The notes under the pieces were generated by a model, which saw nothing but the letters and a program-made list of their open reading frames with translations, did not search any database and was not told the DNA's origin. Positions 1-5,413 of a DNA stretch of 5,413 nt are shown piece by piece (position 1 is the stretch's first letter; the number at the start of each line of letters is the position of its first letter). The DNA is from Erysipelotrichia bacterium (GTDB taxonomy: Bacteria > Bacillota_I > Bacilli_A > Erysipelotrichales > Erysipelotrichaceae): NCBI GenBank assembly GCA_009929095.1, contig SABF01000120.1:1-5413 (forward strand). Reading direction: 5' to 3'. A program made the position numbers and the translations under genes.

Positions 1-660
1 CTTTTGATACTGGATGAACCGGATGCCTTTCCTTATCGAGGAGATCCGGTACTGCATGGGATTGCCAGAACTTCCTGCCGGGGCAGACGCATTTTTCTGA
101 CAGCCACTCCGGATCAGCAGCTGATGCGAAGGGTAAGAAAGGGAACTTTGAATGAACTGATACTGAATCGCCGTCCTCATGGGCATCCGCTTCCGATTCC
201 TTCATTGTTCTGCGCACCGACACCGTTTTTATGGATGCGTCTGATCCGCTGGATCAGATGCCGCAAAGATCATCCACGAATGATTTTTGTGCCGAGAATC
301 ATTCAGGCTGAACGGATGGGTGCAGTTTTGAAACGAATTTTTCATTCCTGCTATGTGTGTACCAGCAGAACACCTGACAGAGATGATGTTATTCAGCGAT
401 TCAGGCAGGAATCAGCTGGGCTGATTGTGGCAACTACGATACTGGAACGAGGTGTGACGGTTCCAGGCGCAGATGTTTGTGTCTATGAGGCAGACTGTCA
501 GATTTTTGATGAAGCAGGATTGATACAGATGGCAGGAAGAGTCGGCCGTTCTTTTCTGCATCCGGATGGTGACGTGCTGTTTCTTTTGAAAGAGCGCAGT
601 GAACTGGCAGAGAAATGTGTGAATCAGCTTAGAAAGGCGAATGTATGGAACGATGCATGA
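1..660 (+). CDS. comFA: ComFA, competence DNA-uptake ATPase/helicase-like protein (C-terminal part, 5' partial)
   Basis: The frame is open from base 1 to the TGA at 658-660, giving 219 residues. The N-terminus (zinc-binding cysteines and Walker A in this family) lies outside the window. Numbering the visible fragment from base 1, the superfamily 2 helicase motifs appear in order: Walker B DEPD at 5-8, followed by AFPY, which is typical of ComFA; motif III TATP at 34-37; motif V in TTILERGVT at 145-153; and motif VI QMAGRVGR at 176-183. ComFA is known as a cytoplasmic, membrane-associated ATPase that helps drive single-stranded DNA through the ComEC channel during transformation. The adjacent comFC supports this over a generic PriA or DEAD helicase. 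The Walker B third residue is Pro, where I remember Val in Bacillus ComFA. The gene overlaps comFC by 16 nt, so the two are probably coupled. Family assignment is confident; whether this strain is competent cannot be seen. Confidence 0.93.
   Translation, partial: LLILDEPDAFPYRGDPVLHGIARTSCRGRRIFLTATPDQQLMRRVRKGTLNELILNRRPHGHPLPIPSLFCAPTPFLWMRLIRWIRCRKDHPRMIFVPRIIQAERMGAVLKRIFHSCYVCTSRTPDRDDVIQRFRQESAGLIVATTILERGVTVPGADVCVYEADCQIFDEAGLIQMAGRVGRSFLHPDGDVLFLLKERSELAEKCVNQLRKANVWNDA
633..637 (+). promoter_or_regulatory. Ribosome binding site of comFC (AAAGG)
   Basis: AAAGG lies inside the 3' end of comFA, 7 nt before the ATG at 645. It favours that start over the in-frame ATG at 657, which forms an ATGA overlap with the comFA stop but would sit 19 nt from this site. 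Confidence 0.6.
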
Positions 661-1259
661 TGTGCGGAAAACAAATTGGGTCTTCAGGAAACTGGCAGGA
701 GATGCTTTTTGAAGAGGATCTTCTCTGTCACTCCTGCCGCTCGCAGTGGATTGCCAGTAAACAGAAATTCATAATTGACGGAATCAGAGCAGATTCAGAC
801 TGGGAATATGAGGGCGGCTTTGCAAAATGTCTGCTGCAGTATAAAGAGTGCAATGATGAGGCTCTGCATGAAATATTTCTTAATTTATACCGAAAAAAAC
901 TGAGACACCGGTATCATGGGTGCACGCTTCTCTTAATTCCAAGCACGGAAGAAAAGAATAGAGAACGGGGGTTTCATCATCTGCCGGGAATCTTTGAATG
1001 CCTTGGTCTTAATATGCTGGAGCCATTTGACAAAGTGCTGATTGAACAGCAGAAAGAACTTTCCAGAGCAGGCCGGCAGAAAATGAGGCATGGAATCCGT
1101 CTGAAGCCGAATATTGGACTGCCAAAGAAAATAGTGCTGTGTGATGATGTGATTACTACCGGTTCAACGATACGCGGTGCACTGAACTGTCTGGAAAAAA
1201 GTGATCACTGCATCCGTATTTATGCGTGTGCAGTTGCTTCGGGATCAAGAAGAAAATGA
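645..1259 (+). CDS. comFC: ComFC, ComF-family phosphoribosyltransferase-like competence protein
   Basis: This 204-residue protein has the ComF layout. An N-terminal four-cysteine zinc site (C4, C7, C28, C31 in two CxxC pairs) is followed by a type I phosphoribosyltransferase fold. The ComF signature RERGF is at 106-110, ELSRAGRQ at 138-145, and the PRPP-binding loop LCDDVITTGST at 165-175 with acidic pair D167-D168. ComFC is known to be needed for efficient transformation and to work with ComFA at the cytoplasmic side of the uptake machinery; its enzymatic substrate is not established. The ATG at 645 is chosen because it has a ribosome binding site and because starting at 657 would remove C4 and break the zinc site. 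It overlaps comFA by 16 nt, consistent with one operon. It is slightly shorter than the Bacillus protein but looks complete. No terminator follows it. Confidence 0.93.
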   Translation: MERCMMCGKQIGSSGNWQEMLFEEDLLCHSCRSQWIASKQKFIIDGIRADSDWEYEGGFAKCLLQYKECNDEALHEIFLNLYRKKLRHRYHGCTLLLIPSTEEKNRERGFHHLPGIFECLGLNMLEPFDKVLIEQQKELSRAGRQKMRHGIRLKPNIGLPKKIVLCDDVITTGSTIRGALNCLEKSDHCIRIYACAVASGSRRK

Positions 1260-1464
1260 ATGCAAAGCATCCGCAGTGCAAGGATTTATCGGTGCATATG
1301 GATGAAGGGAAACAGAATCTGAGAGCGGCAAACAGCAGTGAAAAGTCTCCTGTTGATAGACTGAGACCAGAAACTAATATGCGGACAGCTGCATATACTG
1401 TCTCAGAATTGCCGCAGATAACCACTTGTGAATAATCTGAATATCCGCAAGTTTGCTGGTTTTC
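1260..1464. other. Intergenic region between comFC and the secA promoter
   Basis: These roughly 205 bases contain no gene I can support. No hairpin followed by a T-run ends the comFA-comFC transcript, so read-through towards secA is possible. A 59-codon frame starts at an ATG overlapping the comFC stop (1256-1259) and runs to 1435. It has only a weak purine stretch upstream, and its product is hydrophilic with no recognisable motif, so it is not called as a gene. The region also holds the inverted repeats at 1361-1406. In Bacillus, hpf lies between the comF operon and secA; no hpf-like coding sequence is visible here. Confidence 0.6.
1361..1406. repeat. Nested inverted repeats upstream of the secA promoter
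   Basis: An outer 7-bp perfect arm pair, CTGAGAC (1361-1367) and GTCTCAG (1400-1406), encloses an inner 6-bp pair, ATATGC (1377-1382) and GCATAT (1391-1396), with an 8-nt centre. The two dyads are almost concentric. A competing pairing, GACAG (1384-1388) with CTGTC (1398-1402), is also possible. There is no T-run after it, so it does not look like an intrinsic terminator. It ends 58 bp before the secA -35 hexamer. It could be an operator, an RNA hairpin in comF read-through transcripts, or chance; the arms are seen directly, while any function is inference. Confidence 0.35.
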
Positions 1465-1493
1465 TTGAATGGCAGTACTTCACAGGGTATAAT
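1465..1493 (+). promoter_or_regulatory. Sigma-A-type promoter of secA-prfB
   Basis: TTGAAT (1465-1470) and TATAAT (1488-1493) are separated by exactly 17 nt. The -10 box is a perfect consensus and the -35 matches TTGACA at four of six positions. Transcription would be expected to start near 1500, giving a short leader of about 20 nt that contains the secA ribosome binding site. This would let secA and prfB be expressed constitutively and independently of the competence genes upstream. Confidence 0.8.
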
Positions 1494-1509
1494 TACTCTG
1501 CTGTTTTAT

Positions 1510-1514
1510 GGAGG
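1510..1514 (+). promoter_or_regulatory. Ribosome binding site of secA (GGAGG)
   Basis: GGAGG is a strong Shine-Dalgarno match 7 nt before the ATG at 1522. It fixes the secA start there rather than at the TTG at 1453, which lies upstream of the promoter -35 box. Confidence 0.85.
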
Positions 1515-1521
1515 TTTTCAG

Positions 1522-3891
1522 ATGGCAAATTTTCTTGAAAAATTAATGAATGAAGACAATCGGCGCCTGAAAGAGATTGAAAAAAGGATTAAACCGGTTG
1601 AAGCACTGGCAGATCAATACACAAAGATGACCGATGAGGAACTCAAAGCTATGACACCGGCATTGAAAAAACGTCTGGCAGATGGAGAAACACTGGATGA
1701 CATCATGCCGGAGGCTTTTGCGACGGCAAGAGAAGCCTGCCGCAGAGTCATTGGTGAGTACCCATTCCATGTTCAGCTGGTTGGCGCTGCTGTTATGCAG
1801 GGCGGCGATATTGCTGAAATGAAGACGGGCGAAGGCAAGACACTGACTTCGGTTATGGCAGTGTATCTGAATGCCCTGGGTGGAAAAGGCGTGCATGTAG
1901 TTACAGTCAACGAATATCTGTCCAAGCGAGATTCCGAGTGGATGGGCCAGATCCATAGATTTCTTGGTCTGACGGTTGGACTGAATCTGCGGCAGCTGAC
2001 ACCTGTTCAGAAGCGTCAGGCTTATGAGTGCGATGTCACCTATACCACCAACTCAGAACTTGGATTTGATTATCTGCGAGATAATATGGTCACTAAGGCA
2101 GGCGATCGTGTTCAGCGCGGATTGAACTATGCACTTGTAGATGAAGTTGACTCCATTCTGATCGATGAATCACGCACGCCGCTGATTATTTCCGGCGGAA
2201 TGAAACAGACTGCCAATCTGTATCTTCAGGCAGATCGTTTTGCAAAGAGCCTGAAGCCGGAAGAGGATTATGAAATTGATGTCAAAGCCAGAATCTGCCA
2301 GCTGACAGAACACGGCGTAGAGAAGGCAGAGAAAGTATTCCGGATTGATAACCTGTACAACCTGGAACACACTCAGCTTCTTCATCGCATCTATCAGGCA
2401 CTGAAGGCAGACTACATCATGCAGAAGGATGTGGAATATGTCGTGGATAGTGAAAACGATGAGATTGATATCGTAGATCCAAACACCGGACGTCTGATGA
2501 AAGGCAGAGAATGGTCAGATGGTCTCCATCAGGCAGTCTGCGCAAAAGAAGGCGTGTCAATCCGTCAGGAAACCACAGTCCTTGCGACCATTACCTATCA
2601 GAATTTCTTCCGCCTGTACAATAAACTGTCAGGCATGACTGGTACTGCCAAGACAGAAGAAGAAGAATTCCGCGAAATCTACAACATGCTGGTCTATGAG
2701 ATTCCAACTAACAAACCGGTTGCCCGTCTGGATAATCCGGATGCGGTATATGGTACAAAGAAGGCAAAATTCGATGCACTGGCTGAAGAGGTCATGAGGC
2801 GCAATGAAAAAGGTCAGCCGGTACTCGTTGGAACAATTGCCGTTGAAACATCCGAACTGATCAGCGACATGCTCAAAAAGCGCAAGATTCCTCATGAAGT
2901 GCTGAACGCAAAGAACAATGCCCGTGAAGCAGATATCATTGCGCATGCCGGAAGACAGGGTGCTGTGACCATTGCAACAAACATGGCTGGCCGCGGAACC
3001 GATATCAAGCTTGGCGAAGGAGTCAGAGAGCTTGGCGGTCTATGCGTGCTCGGCAGTGAGCGTCATGAATCAAGACGAATTGACAACCAGCTGAGAGGGC
3101 GTTCCGGACGTCAGGGTGATCCGGGCGAGTCGAGATTCTATGTATCCGTACAGGATGATCTGATGGTGCGGTTCGGAAGTGAACGCATGGAGTCAATCTT
3201 CAAGGCGCTCGGTGATGAGGCAATAGAATCCAAGACCATTACCAAGTCGATCAGCTCTGCCCAGAAACGCGTTGAGGGCGTGAACTTTGATGCCCGTAAG
3301 ACCCTTCTGCAGTATGATGATGTCCTTCGTCAGCAGCGCGAGGTCATGTATGATCAGCGCAACTTCATTCTTGACAACGAGGATGTTCATAAAGTCATCA
3401 AGGACATGTTTGAACGTGTCATCAGCGATACGGTTGCTGCTCATATAGATCCGGCTTCCCGAACTCAGGATGTCATGATTCCCGAGCTTATGAAGTCTCT
3501 GGATCATCTGGGATTTGCCGGTCTGGCAAATGAAGAAGAACTGACAGGCAGAAACTCAGAAGAGATCTCTTCAATGCTGATGGACAGAGCGTGGAATGCC
3601 TATGATACAAAGATCAAGCCGGTTCAGGAACAGATTCGTCTGTTCGAACGTGAGATGTCACTGCGTATCATCGACCGTGCATGGGTAGGACATATCGATA
3701 CCATGTCCAAACTGAGAGACGGCATTGGACTGCGCTCCTATGCACAGGATAATCCGCTGCAGGCATATGTGTCGGAAGGCTATACCCTATTCCAAACCAT
3801 GATGTCAAATATTGCTCAGGAAATAGTTGCCTATTGCATGAATCTCAAAGTGGAATCTGCGCCGAATGCAGAGAAATCTGCTCAGGCATAA
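1522..3891 (+). CDS. secA: SecA, preprotein translocase motor ATPase
   Basis: SecA uses ATP to push unfolded preproteins through the SecYEG channel at the cytoplasmic membrane. The 789-residue product shows the family motifs in order: PFHVQL (81-86) near the nucleotide site, Walker A KTGEGKT (101-107), TTNSELGFDYLRDNM (175-189), Walker B DEVD (207-210) followed by SILIDESRTPLI, the SGMTGTA segment (370-376), MAGRGTDI (488-495), and QLRGRSGRQGDPG (523-535) carrying the arginine finger region. The helical scaffold and wing regions follow, including HIDTMSKLRDGIGLRSY (724-740). The protein ends soon after the scaffold helix and lacks the usual C-terminal linker with the CxC...CC zinc-binding motif, so it is shorter than the roughly 840-residue Bacillus protein. 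A SecA2 paralogue is the alternative, but the secA-prfB linkage and housekeeping-type promoter favour the main SecA. prfB follows after 13 nt, so the two are probably co-transcribed. Confidence 0.97.
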   Translation: MANFLEKLMNEDNRRLKEIEKRIKPVEALADQYTKMTDEELKAMTPALKKRLADGETLDDIMPEAFATAREACRRVIGEYPFHVQLVGAAVMQGGDIAEMKTGEGKTLTSVMAVYLNALGGKGVHVVTVNEYLSKRDSEWMGQIHRFLGLTVGLNLRQLTPVQKRQAYECDVTYTTNSELGFDYLRDNMVTKAGDRVQRGLNYALVDEVDSILIDESRTPLIISGGMKQTANLYLQADRFAKSLKPEEDYEIDVKARICQLTEHGVEKAEKVFRIDNLYNLEHTQLLHRIYQALKADYIMQKDVEYVVDSENDEIDIVDPNTGRLMKGREWSDGLHQAVCAKEGVSIRQETTVLATITYQNFFRLYNKLSGMTGTAKTEEEEFREIYNMLVYEIPTNKPVARLDNPDAVYGTKKAKFDALAEEVMRRNEKGQPVLVGTIAVETSELISDMLKKRKIPHEVLNAKNNAREADIIAHAGRQGAVTIATNMAGRGTDIKLGEGVRELGGLCVLGSERHESRRIDNQLRGRSGRQGDPGESRFYVSVQDDLMVRFGSERMESIFKALGDEAIESKTITKSISSAQKRVEGVNFDARKTLLQYDDVLRQQREVMYDQRNFILDNEDVHKVIKDMFERVISDTVAAHIDPASRTQDVMIPELMKSLDHLGFAGLANEEELTGRNSEEISSMLMDRAWNAYDTKIKPVQEQIRLFEREMSLRIIDRAWVGHIDTMSKLRDGIGLRSYAQDNPLQAYVSEGYTLFQTMMSNIAQEIVAYCMNLKVESAPNAEKSAQA

Positions 3892-3896
3892 AGGAG
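3890..3896 (+). promoter_or_regulatory. Ribosome binding site of prfB, overlapping the secA stop
   Basis: AAAGGAG begins within the secA TAA codon (3889-3891) and ends 8 nt before the ATG at 3905. It fixes the prfB start in the frame that later meets the in-frame TGA, and so supports the frameshifted reading. The overlap with the secA stop suggests coupled translation. Confidence 0.8.
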
Positions 3897-3904
3897 AAAA
3901 ACAG

Positions 3905-5006
3905 ATGGAATTATTTGAAATGAAACAGGGCATTGCCCGCAGCCAGGCTAAATTGGAACAGCTTGGCCAATCTCTTTGACCTCGCGTCTAAAGAGGAGAA
4001 GATAAAAGAAAACGAAGCGCTTCAGAATGGAGAGCATTTCTGGGAAGATCAGAAAAAAGCTCAGTCAGTCATACGGGAAACCAATGCCATGAAATCACTG
4101 CTGGCCAATTACCGTGCGATTGACCAGTCACTGAAGGATCTGGATGAAAGCACTGATGAACTCAAGACCACCTTTGACAAGGATCTGAAGGATCTGGTTG
4201 AAGAAGAATATGCGGATGTCATGAAGCAGTTTGACAGTTATGAGATACAGGTACTGCTGTCCGGACCATATGATGGTCATGCGGCCATTCTGGAAATCCA
4301 TCCAGGAGCCGGCGGCACGGAAGCCATGGACTGGGCTGGCATGCTGTATCGCATGTACACCAGATGGGCAGAACGCAAGGGATACAAAGTCACTCTGCTG
4401 GACTATGAAGAAGGCGAAGAAGCAGGAGTCAAATCCTGTTCTGTCCTGCTTGAAGGCCCGATGGCTTATGGCTATCTGAAAGCTGAAAATGGTGTCCATC
4501 GACTGGTCCGCATCTCACCGTTTGATTCTGCAGCCAGACGTCATACTTCGTTTGCTTCAGTAGAAGTTATGCCGCAGTTTGAAGATGATATGGATATTGA
4601 AGTGGATGATAAAGACCTGGAAATTGTTACAATGCGTTCTTCCGGAGCCGGCGGACAGCATATCAACAAGACTGACTCAGCAGTGCGTATGAGGCATATT
4701 CCTACCGGGATTGTCGTATTCTGTCAGACGCAGCGTTCGCAGATGCAGAACCGTGAACAGTGCATGAACATGCTGAAGTCCAAGCTGCTTCGGCTCAAGA
4801 TAGAAGAGAATGAGCGACGTATGAAAGATATCAAAGGCGAGGTTAAGGCCAATGAATGGGGCTCTCAGATCCGCTCTTATGTGTTCTGCCCATATACGAT
4901 GGTCAAGGACCTTCGTACCGGCTATGAAGTGGGCAACATCAATGGCGTTATGGATGGAGATCTGGACAGCTTTATCTTCAACTATCTGCGTTCACAGATA
5001 CAGTAA
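3905..5006 (+). CDS. prfB: Peptide chain release factor 2 (RF2), expressed by programmed +1 frameshift
   Basis: RF2 recognises UGA and UAA stop codons in the ribosomal A site and triggers release of the finished peptide. The coding sequence is 3905-3976 joined to 3978-5006: 24 codons, then a skipped T at 3977, then 342 codons and TAA, giving 366 residues, the usual RF2 length. The zero-frame reading ends at TGA 3977-3979 directly after CTT (Leu24). The class I hallmarks are the RF2 stop-recognition tripeptide SPF (204-206) in RISPFDSAARRHTSF, and the catalytic GGQ (249-251) in SSGAGGQHINKTDSAVR. The residue two before the GAGGQ stretch is Ser245, at the position that is Thr or Ala in different Escherichia coli strains. 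The acidic helical N-terminal domain and the WGSQIRSYVF segment (318-327) are also typical. The frameshift lets RF2 limit its own synthesis. No internal start could replace the shift, because the downstream frame has a stop at 3921-3923 and no ATG before 3978. Confidence 0.97.
3974..3980 (+). promoter_or_regulatory. RF2 programmed +1 frameshift site (CTT TGA C)
   Basis: The heptamer CTTTGAC is the classic RF2 recoding sequence: peptidyl-tRNA-Leu on CTT slips forward one base to TTT when the UGA, in poor context before C, is slow to be decoded. Reading then resumes with GAC (Asp25). The usual internal Shine-Dalgarno-like stimulator, normally the two codons AGG GGx placed one codon before CTT, is replaced here by GGC CAA (3965-3970), leaving almost no pairing to the 16S anti-Shine-Dalgarno. 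The slip site itself is intact. Confidence 0.92.
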
Positions 5007-5017
5007 TCAGTTAACAG

Positions 5018-5040
5018 GGAGACCATCGCGGTCTCCTTTT
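5018..5040 (+). terminator. Rho-independent terminator after prfB
   Basis: A perfect 7-bp stem, GGAGACC (5018-5024) with GGTCTCC (5030-5036), closes a 5-nt loop ATCGC and is followed by TTTT (5037-5040). It starts 12 nt after the prfB stop. The T-run is short, so termination may be partial, leaving some read-through into the gene at 5060. Confidence 0.75.
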
Positions 5041-5059
5041 GAAAAGAAGGAATCAAGAC

Positions 5060-5413
5060 ATGAAGAAGATCAGCCGCACACTCACAGAAACTGAGATCGA
5101 AGAGACACACGGCATTGCCGACAGTATTCTTCGAAAGGTATTTCATCTGTCCAGACATGAGATATCAAGACTGAAGTTCTCAGGACAGATACTTCTGGAT
5201 GAACAGAGAATTTATGTTAATGACATCGCGCATGCAGGCGGTGTACTGACAGTGGTATTTCCGGAAGATTACAAAATGGAGCAGTTCATTTCATGTGCTG
5301 AACCAAAGATTCTCTATGAGGATGAAGACTTCATCGCTGCAGACAAACCGTCAGGCATTCCTGTTCATGCCGGTCATGGACATTTGGATGATTCCCTTGG
5401 TACAGCGCTGATC
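5060..5413 (+). CDS. RluA/RluD-family RNA pseudouridine synthase (N-terminal part, 3' partial)
   Basis: An open frame of 118 codons runs from ATG 5060 to the window edge. GAAGGA (5046-5051) sits 8 nt before the start and is a good ribosome binding site. Residues 23-68 look like an S4-like RNA-binding domain (LRKVFHLSR..., then a GQILLDEQRIYVN strand region and a hydrophobic LTVVFPE end). Residues 84-108 match the start of the RluA catalytic domain: ILYEDEDFIAADKPSGIPVH followed by GHGH. Family members isomerise uridines to pseudouridine in rRNA or tRNA. The HRLDxxTSG motif with the catalytic aspartate would lie beyond the edge, so activity cannot be judged and the exact target (RluD-like 23S rRNA or another site) is left open. 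It follows the prfB terminator by about 20 nt, so it is expressed either by read-through or from a promoter I cannot identify. Confidence 0.85.
   Translation, partial: MKKISRTLTETEIEETHGIADSILRKVFHLSRHEISRLKFSGQILLDEQRIYVNDIAHAGGVLTVVFPEDYKMEQFISCAEPKILYEDEDFIAADKPSGIPVHAGHGHLDDSLGTALI

Noticed and set aside
1256..1435. A 59-codon frame starting with an ATGA overlap of the comFC stop
   Set aside because: Only a weak purine stretch precedes it, the predicted product is hydrophilic with no family motif, and the secA promoter lies downstream of it. Conservation in relatives would be needed to call it.
1256..1521. A SecM-like secretion-monitor leader peptide controlling secA
   Set aside because: Such leaders need a signal sequence or membrane segment and must be on the secA transcript. 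The only upstream frame is hydrophilic and ends before the secA promoter.
1453..1521. A longer SecA starting at TTG 1453
   Set aside because: That start lies upstream of the -35 box, has no ribosome binding site, and the added residues do not resemble SecA; ATG 1522 has GGAGG at good spacing and begins with a typical SecA N-terminus.
3933..3977. An unshifted prfB starting at TTG 3933
   Set aside because: No suitably spaced ribosome binding site exists for it, and the ATG at 3905 has a strong site, a typical RF2 N-terminus and leads into the canonical CTT TGA C slip site.
3905..3979. prfB as a broken gene because of the in-frame TGA
   Set aside because: The TGA is at the conserved RF2 recoding position with the intact slip heptamer, and the remaining frame is full length with SPF and GGQ motifs.
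1543..4499. Several open frames of 70-140 codons on the minus strand within secA and prfB
   Set aside because: They lie opposite well-supported genes, lack ribosome binding sites and recognisable domains, and are expected by chance opposite coding sequence.
4977..5004. A possible promoter (TTCAAC, 16 nt, TACAGT) at the end of prfB for the downstream gene
   Set aside because: Both hexamers are poor matches, it overlaps coding sequence, and its transcript would still cross the terminator hairpin.

Overview
The window is a gene-dense, single-strand (+) stretch of a Bacillota (Firmicutes) chromosome. It carries the end of a late-competence operon (comFA, comFC) followed by the housekeeping pair secA-prfB and the start of an RluA-type pseudouridine synthase gene. 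The comF-secA-prfB order is familiar from Bacillus and relatives. The protein sequences and moderate G+C (judged by eye) fit a non-Bacillus Firmicute, possibly of the Erysipelotrichia. That lineage guess is a family-level impression and has not been tested by a search.

Layout: 1-660 is the C-terminal part of ComFA, cut by the window edge. 645-1259 is ComFC, overlapping comFA by 16 nt and probably translationally coupled to it. 1260-1521 is the only sizeable gap. It holds a nested inverted repeat of unknown role (1361-1406) and then a very good sigma-A-type promoter (TTGAAT, 17 nt, TATAAT) and ribosome binding site for secA. 1522-3891 is SecA (789 aa), the motor ATPase of the Sec translocase. 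3905-5006 is prfB (release factor 2, 366 aa), read through an in-frame UGA by programmed +1 frameshifting. 5018-5040 is a short intrinsic terminator closing the secA-prfB transcript. 5060-5413 is the N-terminal 118 codons of an RluA/RluD-family pseudouridine synthase, cut by the right edge.

ComFA and ComFC act together in uptake of single-stranded DNA during transformation. SecA and RF2 are essential housekeeping proteins that probably share one transcript from the promoter at 1465-1493. I see no mobile element, CRISPR array, rRNA or tRNA, and no evidence of a wholly new system. The most notable details are an RF2 recoding site that keeps the CTT TGA C slip sequence but lacks the usual Shine-Dalgarno-like stimulator, the absence of hpf between comFC and secA, a SecA without the C-terminal zinc-binding tail, and the unexplained dyad structure upstream of the secA promoter.
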